From positions 1 through 63,681 of the forward strand of contig CAJTIY010000008.1 of the NCBI GenBank assembly GCA_910576555.1: DNA of 63,681 nt, read 5' to 3'. Shown in pieces: positions 17,171-24,614 of the stretch. The first letter of the stretch is position 1, and every line of letters starts with the position of its first letter. A program made the translations under genes and the position numbers. Origin of the DNA: an uncultured Alistipes sp. Its GTDB lineage: Bacteria; Bacteroidota; Bacteroidia; Bacteroidales; Rikenellaceae. Below the pieces are notes generated by a model. That model worked only from the letters and a program-made list of their open reading frames with translations, was not told the DNA's origin and did not search any database.

Positions 17171-18025
17171 GTGCTGGATTTCATTTTGCGCCCTTTCCGC
17201 TGCCGTTTCGGCGCGGACAGGGCGTATTACAAGATCATCGATGAGATGTTCGGATTCGTTCCGCACAACATCGAGCTCTACAAGCTGGCTTTGGTTCATA
17301 AGTCAGCTTCTTTGGTTTTGGAGGATGGACGTACGATCAACAACGAGCGTCTCGAGTATCTCGGCGACGCCGTGATCGAGGCCGTCACCTCCGATTATCT
17401 GTTCATCGAATTTCCCGATCGCGACGAGGGGTTCCTCACGCAGCTGCGTTCGAAGATGGTTTCGCGCCAGTCGCTCAACGGCCTCGCCGTGGAGCTGGGG
17501 CTCGATCGGCACGTGATTTCGAACGGAGGCGTCGCCATCGCCCAGAAACACATCTACGGCGATGCGTTCGAGGCGATGATCGGCGCGATGTACCTCGATC
17601 AGGGATACGAGTTCGTAAACCGGTTGCTCATCCACCGAATCTACGGGCGGCTGGTGAACCTCGAGGAGCTGACCGAAGCGGAGACCGATTTCAAGAGCCG
17701 CCTGATCGAGTGGTGCCAGCGCAATCGCCACCGGATTCAGTTCCGCATCGACTCCGAACGGAGCCACACCGTCCCGCGGCCCATGTTCTATTGCACGGTG
17801 CTGATCGACGACGTGGAGGTGGGGCACGGCTCGGGCGAGTCGAAGAAGGAGGCGGAACAGCGTGCCGCAGGCTCGGTGGCCCATACTTTCTCCGACGAGC
17901 GGTGCGCGTCGCTGCTCGACCGCATGGACCGGCTCGACCGTATGGCGGGGCGTTCCGTTCGGACCGACGTGCGGCCGGAGCCTGCTGCCGAGGCAGTTGC
18001 CGAGCCCGAAAAATCCGTTTCGTAG
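17171..18025 (+). CDS. rnc: Ribonuclease III
   Basis: Double-strand-specific RNase for rRNA and mRNA processing. The 284-residue chain starts at GTG 17171, four bases after fabF. The endonuclease domain holds the signature NERLEYLGDAVIEA (residues about 57-70) and, later, YGDAFEAMIGAMYLDQGY with the second acidic pair. A double-stranded RNA-binding domain follows (DFKSRLIEWCQRN to SKKEAEQRAAGSV). About 50 extra C-terminal residues rich in Arg, Asp and Glu follow this domain and are of unknown function. Confidence 0.96.
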   Translation: MLDFILRPFRCRFGADRAYYKIIDEMFGFVPHNIELYKLALVHKSASLVLEDGRTINNERLEYLGDAVIEAVTSDYLFIEFPDRDEGFLTQLRSKMVSRQSLNGLAVELGLDRHVISNGGVAIAQKHIYGDAFEAMIGAMYLDQGYEFVNRLLIHRIYGRLVNLEELTEAETDFKSRLIEWCQRNRHRIQFRIDSERSHTVPRPMFYCTVLIDDVEVGHGSGESKKEAEQRAAGSVAHTFSDERCASLLDRMDRLDRMAGRSVRTDVRPEPAAEAVAEPEKSVS

Positions 18026-18461
18026 GTCGCACGGCGACGCAAGCGGCGGCGCGGAAGGTCTTTCGACGGGCCCTTTCGACGGGTTCGGTCGGCGGCGCCT
18101 GCGGGGGGCCGGAGGGTTGCCCGGAGGAGTCGTCGAAGTGATGTTCGTCGGTTTGCGGAACGGAGGGTCGGCGCAGTCGCGTGCAGGTTCCGGGGATGCG
18201 TCGGTGCGTCCGGATGCTTCTCGACGGTGTCCCGGGAGGTCGATGAGCGGCGTCTGCGGGGCTGACCGTCGGAAATCCCGGAGTCTTCCTGCATGCGGGG
18301 CTCGCGGCGAGGCGTTGCGTCGTAGATGGCGCTTGCGCCGGCGGGTGTGGAGGAGCCGCTGGACGCGACGTTCGCGCTTTGCCGGCAGTTGCGACCCGAG
18401 GTGCGGGCTTTCGTCATGGGGCGGCGGGTGCCGTCCGGAATTCAATCAATCATTCGTTCGC
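18026..18461. other. 436-base GC-rich spacer between rnc and radC
   Basis: The plus frame that runs into radC is open here, and a minus frame is open too, but both encode Arg/Ser/Pro-rich sequence of the kind generic to high-GC noncoding DNA. I see no promoter box, terminator or family match. Confidence 0.5.
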
Positions 18462-19097
18462 GTGAAAAACTTGCTCGATAAGTGGGCCTCGCGGGGAGCT
18501 GAGGCGCTCGACGATACCGAACTTCTGGCGGTGTTGACGGGCGATGCCGCATTGGCCGAGGCGTTGTTGCGCTCCGCGGGAGGATCGCTCGCACGGCTGG
18601 CGAGCCAACCCGAAGCGCGGCTGCGGATGGTCGGCGGATTGGGGCTGCCGCGGGCGCGCATGCTGCTCGCATGCGCCGAACTGGGCCGCCGGATCGCGGC
18701 TTCGCGGGCGCAGGAGGTGGAGATCATCCGCACGAGCGACGACGCGGTGCGTCTGTTCCGACCGCTGTTGGAGGGGCTTTCGTACGAGGAGTGCTGGGTG
18801 CTCTATCTTTCCGGTTCGAACCGCATCGTCGAGCGGCAGCGCGTGAGTCAGGGCGGCGTGCAGGGCACGGTCGTCGACCACCGTCTGGTGGTCAAACGTG
18901 CGTTGGAACTGCTCTCCACGCAGCTGATTCTGATCCACAACCACCCTTCGGGAGCGGCCGAGGCGAGCCCGCAGGACCGCGTGCTCACCGACAAGATCGT
19001 CCGTGCTGCCGCGCTCTTCGACATCCGGGTCCTCGATCACATCATCATCTCGCGCGAGGGCGATTTCTCGTTCCGCCGCGAGGGGCTGCTGGGCTGA
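18462..19097 (+). CDS. radC: RadC family JAB/MPN-domain protein
   Basis: A 211-residue RadC-family protein whose C-terminal domain has the JAMM metalloprotease-like motif: LIHNHPSGAAEASPQD (HxH about residue 158-160 and Asp downstream), with SQGGVQGTVV before it. The N-terminal half is a helix-hairpin-helix-like region (LLDKWASRGAEAL to VGGLGLPRARMLLAC). Function in repair is not settled. I choose GTG 18462 (VKNLLDKWASRGAEAL); homologues usually begin a little earlier with a basic/acidic stretch such as WPxxERPREKL, so this copy has a short N-terminus. Confidence 0.88.
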   Translation: MKNLLDKWASRGAEALDDTELLAVLTGDAALAEALLRSAGGSLARLASQPEARLRMVGGLGLPRARMLLACAELGRRIAASRAQEVEIIRTSDDAVRLFRPLLEGLSYEECWVLYLSGSNRIVERQRVSQGGVQGTVVDHRLVVKRALELLSTQLILIHNHPSGAAEASPQDRVLTDKIVRAAALFDIRVLDHIIISREGDFSFRREGLLG

Positions 19098-19533
19098 TCG
19101 TTCGTTAGCGTTTCCTTTTCGATCGTTTTTCGTCGGGGCCGCCGGTGTTTGCCGGGACCGATAGGCGGATTCTTCCGGTACGACTGACCGGGGGCTGCTT
19201 CGCGCGCGGGTGTGTGACATCGAAGGCTGTTCGCCGGCGGCGGCAGGACGGCACGAGCCTTCGGCGAGTTGCAGTCCGCCGCGTGGGGCGGCGGCGAACG
19301 GCCGACATTGCACGGCAATGTCGTACGGCGTTCGAATTTATTTTGGGGGATCTCTTCCCTCTTCACTTGCCCCTCCGACGCTCCGTCGCCTGCGGCCTTG
19401 CGGTCCGCTCCCCGGTGCCGCCCGTCGGCGGACCGGGTATGCGAAGATGCCGTTTTTCGTCCGCTTCCTTTCCCGGATTCCCATTTATTTTGTATTTTTG
19501 CCCTTCGGAAAATACGATAAACGCATACATACG
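19098..19533. other. Spacer between radC and glycyl-tRNA synthetase
   Basis: Contains a perfect 9-bp hairpin at 19303-19323 (CGACATTGC, loop ACG, GCAATGTCG) of unknown purpose, without a T run, and the synthetase -7 box at 19493. The rest carries nothing I can support. Confidence 0.5.
19493..19500 (+). promoter_or_regulatory. -7 box of the glycyl-tRNA synthetase gene
   Basis: TATTTTTG fits TAnnTTTG, 34 bases before the ATG at 19534. A -33 TTG is not obvious at the right distance. Confidence 0.5.
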
Positions 19534-21078
19534 ATGACACAGGAAGAACTTTTCAAAAAGCTGGTCGCCCATTGCAAGGAGTACGGCTTCGTATTCCCTT
19601 CGAGCGAGATCTACGACGGACTGGGTGCCGTCTACGATTACGGTCAGAACGGTGTCGAGCTGAAGAACAACATCAAGCGTTACTGGTGGGATTCGATGGT
19701 CAAACTCCACGGCAACATCGTCGGCATCGACGCTGCGATCTTCATGCACCCCCGCACGTGGGAGGCTTCGGGCCACGTGGGAGCCTTCAACGATCCGCTG
19801 ATCGACAACAAGGATTCGAAGAAGCGCTACCGTGCCGACGTGCTGGTCGAGGAGTGGCTCGCCAAGCAGGACGAAAAGATCGAGAAGGAGGTAGAAAAGG
19901 CCCGCAAGCGGTTCGGTGCCGATTTCGACGAGGCCAAGTACCGCGAGACCTCGCCCCGTGTCGCCGAGACGCAGGCCAAGCGCGACGCCATGCACGAGCG
20001 CTTCGCCGAGGCGTTGAACGCCAACGACCTCGCGGAGCTGCGCCAGATCATCCTCGACTGCGAGATCGTCTGCCCGATTTCGGGTACGCGCAACTGGACC
20101 GAGGTGCGTCAGTTCAACCTGATGTTCTCCACGCAGATGGGTTCGACCGCCGAGGGCGCGAATACCGTCTATCTGCGTCCCGAGACGGCGCAGGGCATCT
20201 TCGTCAACTTCCTCAACGTGCAGAAGACGGGCCGCATGAAGCTGCCGTTCGGCATCGCGCAGATCGGCAAGGCGTTCCGCAACGAGATCGTGGCGCGTCA
20301 GTTCATCTTCCGCATGCGCGAGTTCGAGCAGATGGAGATGCAGTTCTTCGTGCGTCCCGGCACCGAAATGGAGTGGTGGAACGAATGGAAGAACACCCGC
20401 ATGGCCTGGCATCGTGCGCTGGGCTTCGGCGACGACAAGTACCGTTTCCACGACCACGACAAGCTGGCCCACTACGCCAATGCCGCCACGGATATCGAGT
20501 ACGACTTCCCCTTCGGCTTCAAGGAGGTGGAGGGCATCCACTCGCGCACGGACTTCGATCTGGGCAACCACCAGAAGTTCTCGGGCAAAAAGATCCAGTA
20601 CTTCGATCCCGAGACGGGCGAGAGCTACGTGCCCTATGTCGTCGAGACCTCGATCGGCGTCGACCGCATGTTCCTGCAGGTGATGTCGGCCGCCTACGTC
20701 GAGGAGCAGCTCGAGGGGGGCGATTCGCGCACGGTACTCAAGTTCCCCGCCGCGCTGGCTCCCGTCAAGGTCGCCGTGCTGCCCCTCGTCAAGAAGGACG
20801 GCATGCCCGAGGTGGCGCAGCGGATCGTCGACGAGCTGAAGTACGACTACAACGTCGTCTACGACGAGAAGGATTCGGTGGGCAAGCGCTACCGCCGTCA
20901 GGACGCCATCGGTACGCCGTTCTGCGTCACGGTCGACGGCCAGACGCTGGAGGACGGCACCGTCACGGTCCGCCACCGCGACACCATGCAGCAGGAGCGC
21001 GTCGCCATCGGGGCGCTGCGCGCGATGGTCGACGAGGAGTGCTCCTACCGCAAGCTGTTCCGCAAACTGAATCTGTAA
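19534..21078 (+). CDS. glyQS: Glycine--tRNA ligase, single-chain class II
   Basis: Charges tRNA-Gly. At 514 residues this is the homodimeric alpha2 (eukaryote-like) glycyl-tRNA synthetase, not the bacterial alpha/beta form. Class II features visible are the N-terminal YGFVFPSSEIYDGLGAVYDY, the motif 2 region AFRNEIVARQFIFRMREFEQ and the motif 3 glycine/arginine block VETSIGVDRMFL. An anticodon-binding domain follows (KVAVLPLVKK to VRHRDTMQQERV). A 40-codon gene and ruvX follow closely on the same strand. Confidence 0.97.
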   Translation: MTQEELFKKLVAHCKEYGFVFPSSEIYDGLGAVYDYGQNGVELKNNIKRYWWDSMVKLHGNIVGIDAAIFMHPRTWEASGHVGAFNDPLIDNKDSKKRYRADVLVEEWLAKQDEKIEKEVEKARKRFGADFDEAKYRETSPRVAETQAKRDAMHERFAEALNANDLAELRQIILDCEIVCPISGTRNWTEVRQFNLMFSTQMGSTAEGANTVYLRPETAQGIFVNFLNVQKTGRMKLPFGIAQIGKAFRNEIVARQFIFRMREFEQMEMQFFVRPGTEMEWWNEWKNTRMAWHRALGFGDDKYRFHDHDKLAHYANAATDIEYDFPFGFKEVEGIHSRTDFDLGNHQKFSGKKIQYFDPETGESYVPYVVETSIGVDRMFLQVMSAAYVEEQLEGGDSRTVLKFPAALAPVKVAVLPLVKKDGMPEVAQRIVDELKYDYNVVYDEKDSVGKRYRRQDAIGTPFCVTVDGQTLEDGTVTVRHRDTMQQERVAIGALRAMVDEECSYRKLFRKLNL

Positions 21079-21082
21079 GATC

Positions 21083-21205
21083 GTGAAGGGAGTGCGGAAC
21101 CCGATCTTCGCCGATCCGCGGCGATTGCGGCGAGTCGTCATCGCCGTTTGCTTCGTCCTCGGTCTGGTGGCGGGGTGGCTGCTCGGCAGCACCGTGCTCC
21201 GTTAG
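21083..21205 (+). CDS. Small single-span membrane peptide (40 residues, hypothetical)
   Basis: A GTG-started reading frame sits exactly between the glycyl-tRNA synthetase stop (4 bases earlier) and ruvX (7 bases later). It encodes 40 residues: a basic N-terminus (about 18 residues, ending RRLRRVV) followed by one hydrophobic helix (IAVCFVLGLVAGWLLGSTVL), which reads as a single membrane span with the positive side in the cytoplasm. The tight spacing on both sides supports translation. I do not recognise a family. It could be noise, but the charge/hydrophobic split is more ordered than the Arg/Ser-rich false frames nearby. Confidence 0.5.
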   Translation: MKGVRNPIFADPRRLRRVVIAVCFVLGLVAGWLLGSTVLR

Positions 21206-21212
21206 CGCTTCG

Positions 21213-21641
21213 ATGGCTGTGGGACGCATTCTGGCTATAGATTACGGCACGAAGCGCACGGGGATCGCCGTGAGCGATCCCCTGCGCATCATCGCCGGCG
21301 CGCTGGAGACGGTCGAGACGAAGGGGCTCGAACGCTGGCTCGCGGAGTACTTCGCCCGCGAAGAGGTCTCGACGATCGTCCTCGGCAAGCCTTCGCGCAT
21401 GGACGGCACGCCGTCGGATACGTGGCGCTTCGTCGAGCCGCTGGCGGCCCGGCTACGCCGCGCATGGCCCGACAAGGAGGTGGTCTTCTACGACGAGCGG
21501 TTCACCTCCGTGCTGGCGCATCGCGCGATGCTCGAAAGCGGCATCGGCCGCATGGCCCGCCGCGACCGGGCGCTGGTCGACCGGATTTCGGCCACCATCA
21601 TCCTGCAGGGCTACATGGATTCGATCGCCCTGCGGGGTTGA
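21213..21641 (+). CDS. ruvX: Holliday junction resolvase-like protein YqgF
   Basis: A 142-residue RNase H-fold protein (YqgF/RuvX), essential in many bacteria and linked to 16S rRNA 5' end processing. The N-terminal strand with the first catalytic Asp is visible (ILAIDYGTKRTGIAVSD), then VLGKPSRMDGTPSD, and the later acidic motif FYDERFTSVLAHRAML. Length is typical. It follows the small membrane peptide by 7 bases and is probably cotranscribed with it and the glycyl-tRNA synthetase. Confidence 0.95.
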   Translation: MAVGRILAIDYGTKRTGIAVSDPLRIIAGALETVETKGLERWLAEYFAREEVSTIVLGKPSRMDGTPSDTWRFVEPLAARLRRAWPDKEVVFYDERFTSVLAHRAMLESGIGRMARRDRALVDRISATIILQGYMDSIALRG

Positions 21642-21771
21642 GCCCCGTCGCCGCTACGGCTTCGCTGCCGGCGCCTGCGACCGATTCCGGAGGCGATCGC
21701 TGCAGGTCCGTGGCCTGTTCGGCGATACGGTTCCTCGTTCGGGAAAAACGATCGAATAAAAAAAGAATGAT

Positions 21772-22317
21772 ATGATCTATCCTATTGTCGTATTCGGCTC
21801 GGAGACGTTGCGCAAACCCAGTGCGGCGCTGACGCCGGAGTACCCCGAGCTCAAGAAGCTCATCGAAGATATGTTCCTCACCCTCGCCGAGGCCGAGGGC
21901 GTCGGTCTGGCCGCACCGCAGATCGGCAAGAACATCCGTCTGTTCATCGTCGACTGCACGCCGTGGGGCGACGAGGAGGAGGTGTGCCGCGATTACAAGC
22001 GGGCCTTCATCAACCCCGAGATCTACGCCGTGTCGGAGGAGACCGACCTCTTCAACGAGGGGTGTCTTTCGTTGCCGGGGCTGCACGAGGATGTGCGCCG
22101 TCCGGTGGCGATCCGCATGCGCTACCTCGATGAGAACTTCGAGGAGCACGACGAGGAGTTCGACGGCCTGCGCGCCCGTGTCATCCAGCACGAGTACGAC
22201 CACCTCGAGGGCAAGGTCTTCACCGACCGCCTCTCGCCGCTCCGTCGTCAGCTGCTCAAGAGCAAGCTGCTCAACTTCGCGAAGGGCAAGTACCGCGCCG
22301 CCTACAAGACGAAGTAG
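21772..22317 (+). CDS. def: Peptide deformylase
   Basis: Metalloenzyme that removes the N-formyl group from new polypeptides. All three signature motifs are present: GVGLAAPQIG (residues about 43-52), EGCLSLPG (about 96-103, metal-ligand Cys) and QHEYDHLEG (about 139-147, metal-ligand His and catalytic Glu). The 181-residue length is normal. The start ATG 21772 follows a 130-base spacer with an A-rich stretch just before it. Confidence 0.98.
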   Translation: MIYPIVVFGSETLRKPSAALTPEYPELKKLIEDMFLTLAEAEGVGLAAPQIGKNIRLFIVDCTPWGDEEEVCRDYKRAFINPEIYAVSEETDLFNEGCLSLPGLHEDVRRPVAIRMRYLDENFEEHDEEFDGLRARVIQHEYDHLEGKVFTDRLSPLRRQLLKSKLLNFAKGKYRAAYKTK

Positions 22318-22702
22318 GGCGAAAGAGGCGGAGGTCCCGGCAGCTGTCTGCGACAGTCGCCTGCGGCGGTTGGCAAGCATTGCGGTAAGCGGTGGCGCCG
22401 GCGAGCCGCGTCCGCAGCGGTTCGAGGGCCGCGCGGCGGGAGTGTCGCCGGCCCTGCATGCCGGATTCCTTGCGACGGAGCCGCTGCCGGTTCGCGGGCA
22501 CGATCTCGCTGCGGCGGCTCGGGACGCGCGTCGTGTGCGCCCCGTCGGTCGGTTGCGGGCGGGTAGGGTCGATTCGCCGCAGGGACTTTTTCGGCCGTCG
22601 GCCCTGCCGCGGGCTGTGCGTTCCGACAGAGGTACAGATAGGCGACGCCCCGGAATCCATCGATGGATTCCGGGGCGTCGCGTTGTTGTCGGAGCGCTCC
22701 GA
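22318..22702. other. Convergent region between def and the small barrel gene
   Basis: GC-rich sequence without a credible ORF from 22318 to about 22640, then the 40-bp perfect palindrome at 22642-22681 that probably ends transcription from one or both sides. Confidence 0.5.
22642..22681. terminator. 40-bp perfect palindromic hairpin between convergent genes
   Basis: Bases 22642-22661 are exactly complementary to 22662-22681 (GCGACGCCCCGGAATCCATC half-site). It lies between the 3' ends of def and of the small barrel gene. There is no strong T run on either side, so it may work as a bidirectional hairpin terminator. Its inner GGAATCC/GGATTCC core recurs in the hairpin at 23422-23457. Confidence 0.6.
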
Positions 22703-23167
22703 TCAGAATTTGTAGGCGGCGCCTACGTAGACCACGAGCGGGTTGCTGCGGTTGCTGTCGAACATCGGTTCGTACTTCAGACCGGCAGCGATGTTCCAGC
22801 GGTGTCCGACGTTGAAGTCGAAACCGCCGCCGACGCTCATACCGAAGGCCCAGTCCTCGATGTCGTTGGCCACGAGACCCAACTGCGGGTAGACGCCCCA
22901 CCAGTCGGCGATGCGGAAGACGTAGTGGGCGTCGAAGTTGATGTCCACCGAGCTGTCTTTCTCCGCCAGAATGTAGATCGACGGCTCGATGCGCCAGTGC
23001 GAGTCGAATTCGTAGCGGTAGTAGGCACCGATGCCGACCGCCGCATCGTTGGTGTTGGTGTAGAAGTTCACGCGCGGACCCACCGAGTTGCGGAAAGTCC
23101 TTCTGGTCTGTGCCGACGCCGTGCAGGCGAAGATGGCAGCCATTGCGATAAGAAGAATTCGTTTCAT
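22703..23167 (-). CDS. Small outer-membrane beta-barrel protein, copy 1
   Basis: A 154-residue secreted protein with a cleavable signal peptide (MKRILLIAMAAIFACTASAQ). The mature part alternates polar and aromatic residues in short strands and ends in AAYKF with a terminal Phe, the mark of an outer-membrane barrel. It resembles small porin-family/OmpW-like barrels of Bacteroidota. It shares the layout and many residues with the next gene upstream (GPRxNxYTNT, RIEPSI, GGGFDF, GLKxxPMFD), so the two are tandem duplicates. Start ATG 23167. Function unknown. Confidence 0.82.
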   Translation of the reverse strand: MKRILLIAMAAIFACTASAQTRRTFRNSVGPRVNFYTNTNDAAVGIGAYYRYEFDSHWRIEPSIYILAEKDSSVDINFDAHYVFRIADWWGVYPQLGLVANDIEDWAFGMSVGGGFDFNVGHRWNIAAGLKYEPMFDSNRSNPLVVYVGAAYKF

Positions 23168-23417
23168 GTTTGATTGTTTTGGTGTAACTGAATTTTGGTG
23201 AACTGTTTCTATTTTGGTTTCGTCGCTGCGTTGTTCCGAACTTCGCGTCTGCCGGGTGTTTCCGGGGCGTTCGAAGCGGTGTTCGGGATCGGCCGGTCGC
23301 TTTCGGGCAGTCGCTTTCGGGCGCCCCGGCCGTCCGATGCGCAATGATGTACAACACTCGTGCCGCGACGGTTCGGTCGTGCGCATTCCGAGCCCGTCGG
23401 GGGAGGGTCGGGCGCAC

Positions 23418-23457
23418 AAAAAACCTCCCGGAATCCGAAGCAGGATTCCGGGAGGTT
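23418..23457 (-). terminator. Terminator after small barrel copy 2
   Basis: Read on the minus strand: a 15-bp stem (23457-23443 with 23436-23422) with a 6-base loop and a run of six T. It separates the two tandem barrel genes and carries the same GGAATCC core as the palindrome after copy 1. Confidence 0.88.
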
Positions 23458-23574
23458 CGTTTGCGGCCGTTTCCGGCAGTCGACGGCCGGTCGGTTCCAC
23501 CGCCGGCGTTGCGCCGGGGACGGATCGGCGGGAGACCGATCTTGTGCGACCGATGCCGTCGGATGAGCGCGGCG
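23458..23574. other. Spacer between the copy 2 terminator and its gene
   Basis: With 23168-23417 this makes up the roughly 400-base gap between the tandem barrel genes. Only the terminator is recognisable; a 14-base direct repeat (GTCGCTTTCGGGC) occurs near 23297-23325. Confidence 0.4.
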
Positions 23575-24033
23575 TCAGAATTTGTAGGAGGCGCCGATGC
23601 TGATTACGACGGGGTTCGAGCGCCAGTCGTCGAACATGGGCTGCCATTTCAGACCGGCCGAGAGGTCCCAGTCGCGCGTGATCGAGAAGTCGAAGCCACC
23701 GCCGATGTTCAGACCTGCGGCCCAGCGACCGATGTCGTTGGCCGTGATACCTACCGCCGGGTAGACCTTCCACGAGGGTGCCACATGGAATACGTATTGG
23801 GCGTCGACGCTCAAGTCGATCGAGCAGCCTTTATGCAGCAGCGCCGTGATCGAGGGTTCGATACGCCAGTTGTCCGTGAAGCTGTAGCGTCCGAAAGCGG
23901 TCAGACCGACGATGGTGCTCGTGTTGGTGTAGATGTTCATGCGCGGACCTACCGCCCAGTTACCACTGTCCTGTGCCGAAGCCGTCGTGACGGCGCACAA
24001 TGCGACGAGTGCCGAAATGAGAAACTTTTTCAT
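23575..24033 (-). CDS. Small outer-membrane beta-barrel protein, copy 2
   Basis: A 152-residue paralogue of the preceding barrel gene: signal peptide MKKFLISALVALCAVTTASAQ, mature barrel-like strands, terminal Phe (ASYKF). Shared blocks with copy 1 are GPRMNIYTNT, WRIEPSI, VYPAVGITANDI, GGGFDF and LKWQPMFD. It has its own promoter (24080-24111) and its own terminator, so the pair are separate transcripts in spite of being tandem. Confidence 0.84.
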   Translation of the reverse strand: MKKFLISALVALCAVTTASAQDSGNWAVGPRMNIYTNTSTIVGLTAFGRYSFTDNWRIEPSITALLHKGCSIDLSVDAQYVFHVAPSWKVYPAVGITANDIGRWAAGLNIGGGFDFSITRDWDLSAGLKWQPMFDDWRSNPVVISIGASYKF

Positions 24034-24079
24034 GGTCGTTTATGGGTTAAAAAAACGTTTTGCGGAACTGTTTGCCAAA

Positions 24080-24111
24080 CAAATGTAGGAAAAAATCGCC
24101 CGGCATCCAAA
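24080..24111 (-). promoter_or_regulatory. Promoter of small barrel copy 2
   Basis: On the minus strand TTTG (24111-24108), 20-bp spacer, then TACATTTG (24087-24080), about 47 bases before the ATG at 24033. Confidence 0.75.
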
Positions 24112-24559
24112 CAAATTCAACGAACCCGGCTATTTTTCCGACGAATAAATGCTGCGAAGTTTTCGGCCTTTCGCGGCGGGGGCCCTTGCGGCGGTCGTTC
24201 GCCGATGGGGATTGCGAAGGCGTTGCATCCGATTCGCTGCGTGGCGGATTCCTGCGTCTTATGTCGCAGCGGCCGAGCGATCGGGGTGGCGGATGGATTC
24301 GGTCGCCGGAGCGGAGCGATTCGCGATGCGTCTCGCTGCGGCATGCGGCGTCTCTGCGTTGCGGTCGGGTGCAGCTTGCCGGGGGATGTTCCGGCCGGTG
24401 CGATGCGGCGGGGTCGGGGCAGCGGTCCGACGGTCCGGCGGTCCGGCGGGGATACCGGCACAGCGGGTCAGCGGGTCAGCGGGGCAGCCGATCTGCCGAT
24501 CAGCGGTCCGGCGGGGGATGCCGGGGTAATAGATGCGCTCCCGGAGGCGGGCTCCGATG
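24112..24559. other. GC-rich spacer with short tandem repeats
   Basis: No gene is supported. Bases 24423-24490 contain two short imperfect tandem arrays, one of GGTCCGRC-type 8-mers and one of CAGCGGGT-type 8-mers. Confidence 0.5.
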
Positions 24560-24593
24560 AAAAAGCCCCGGAGCGGCGAGGCTCCGGGGCTTT
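24560..24593 (-). terminator. Terminator after ppdK
   Basis: On the minus strand a 13-bp stem (24593-24581 with 24574-24562, AAAGCCCCGGAGC) with a 6-base loop ends in five T. It lies just beyond the ppdK stop codon. Confidence 0.92.
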
Positions 24594-24614
24594 GCGGTCG
24601 ATATCCGTTGCGGA

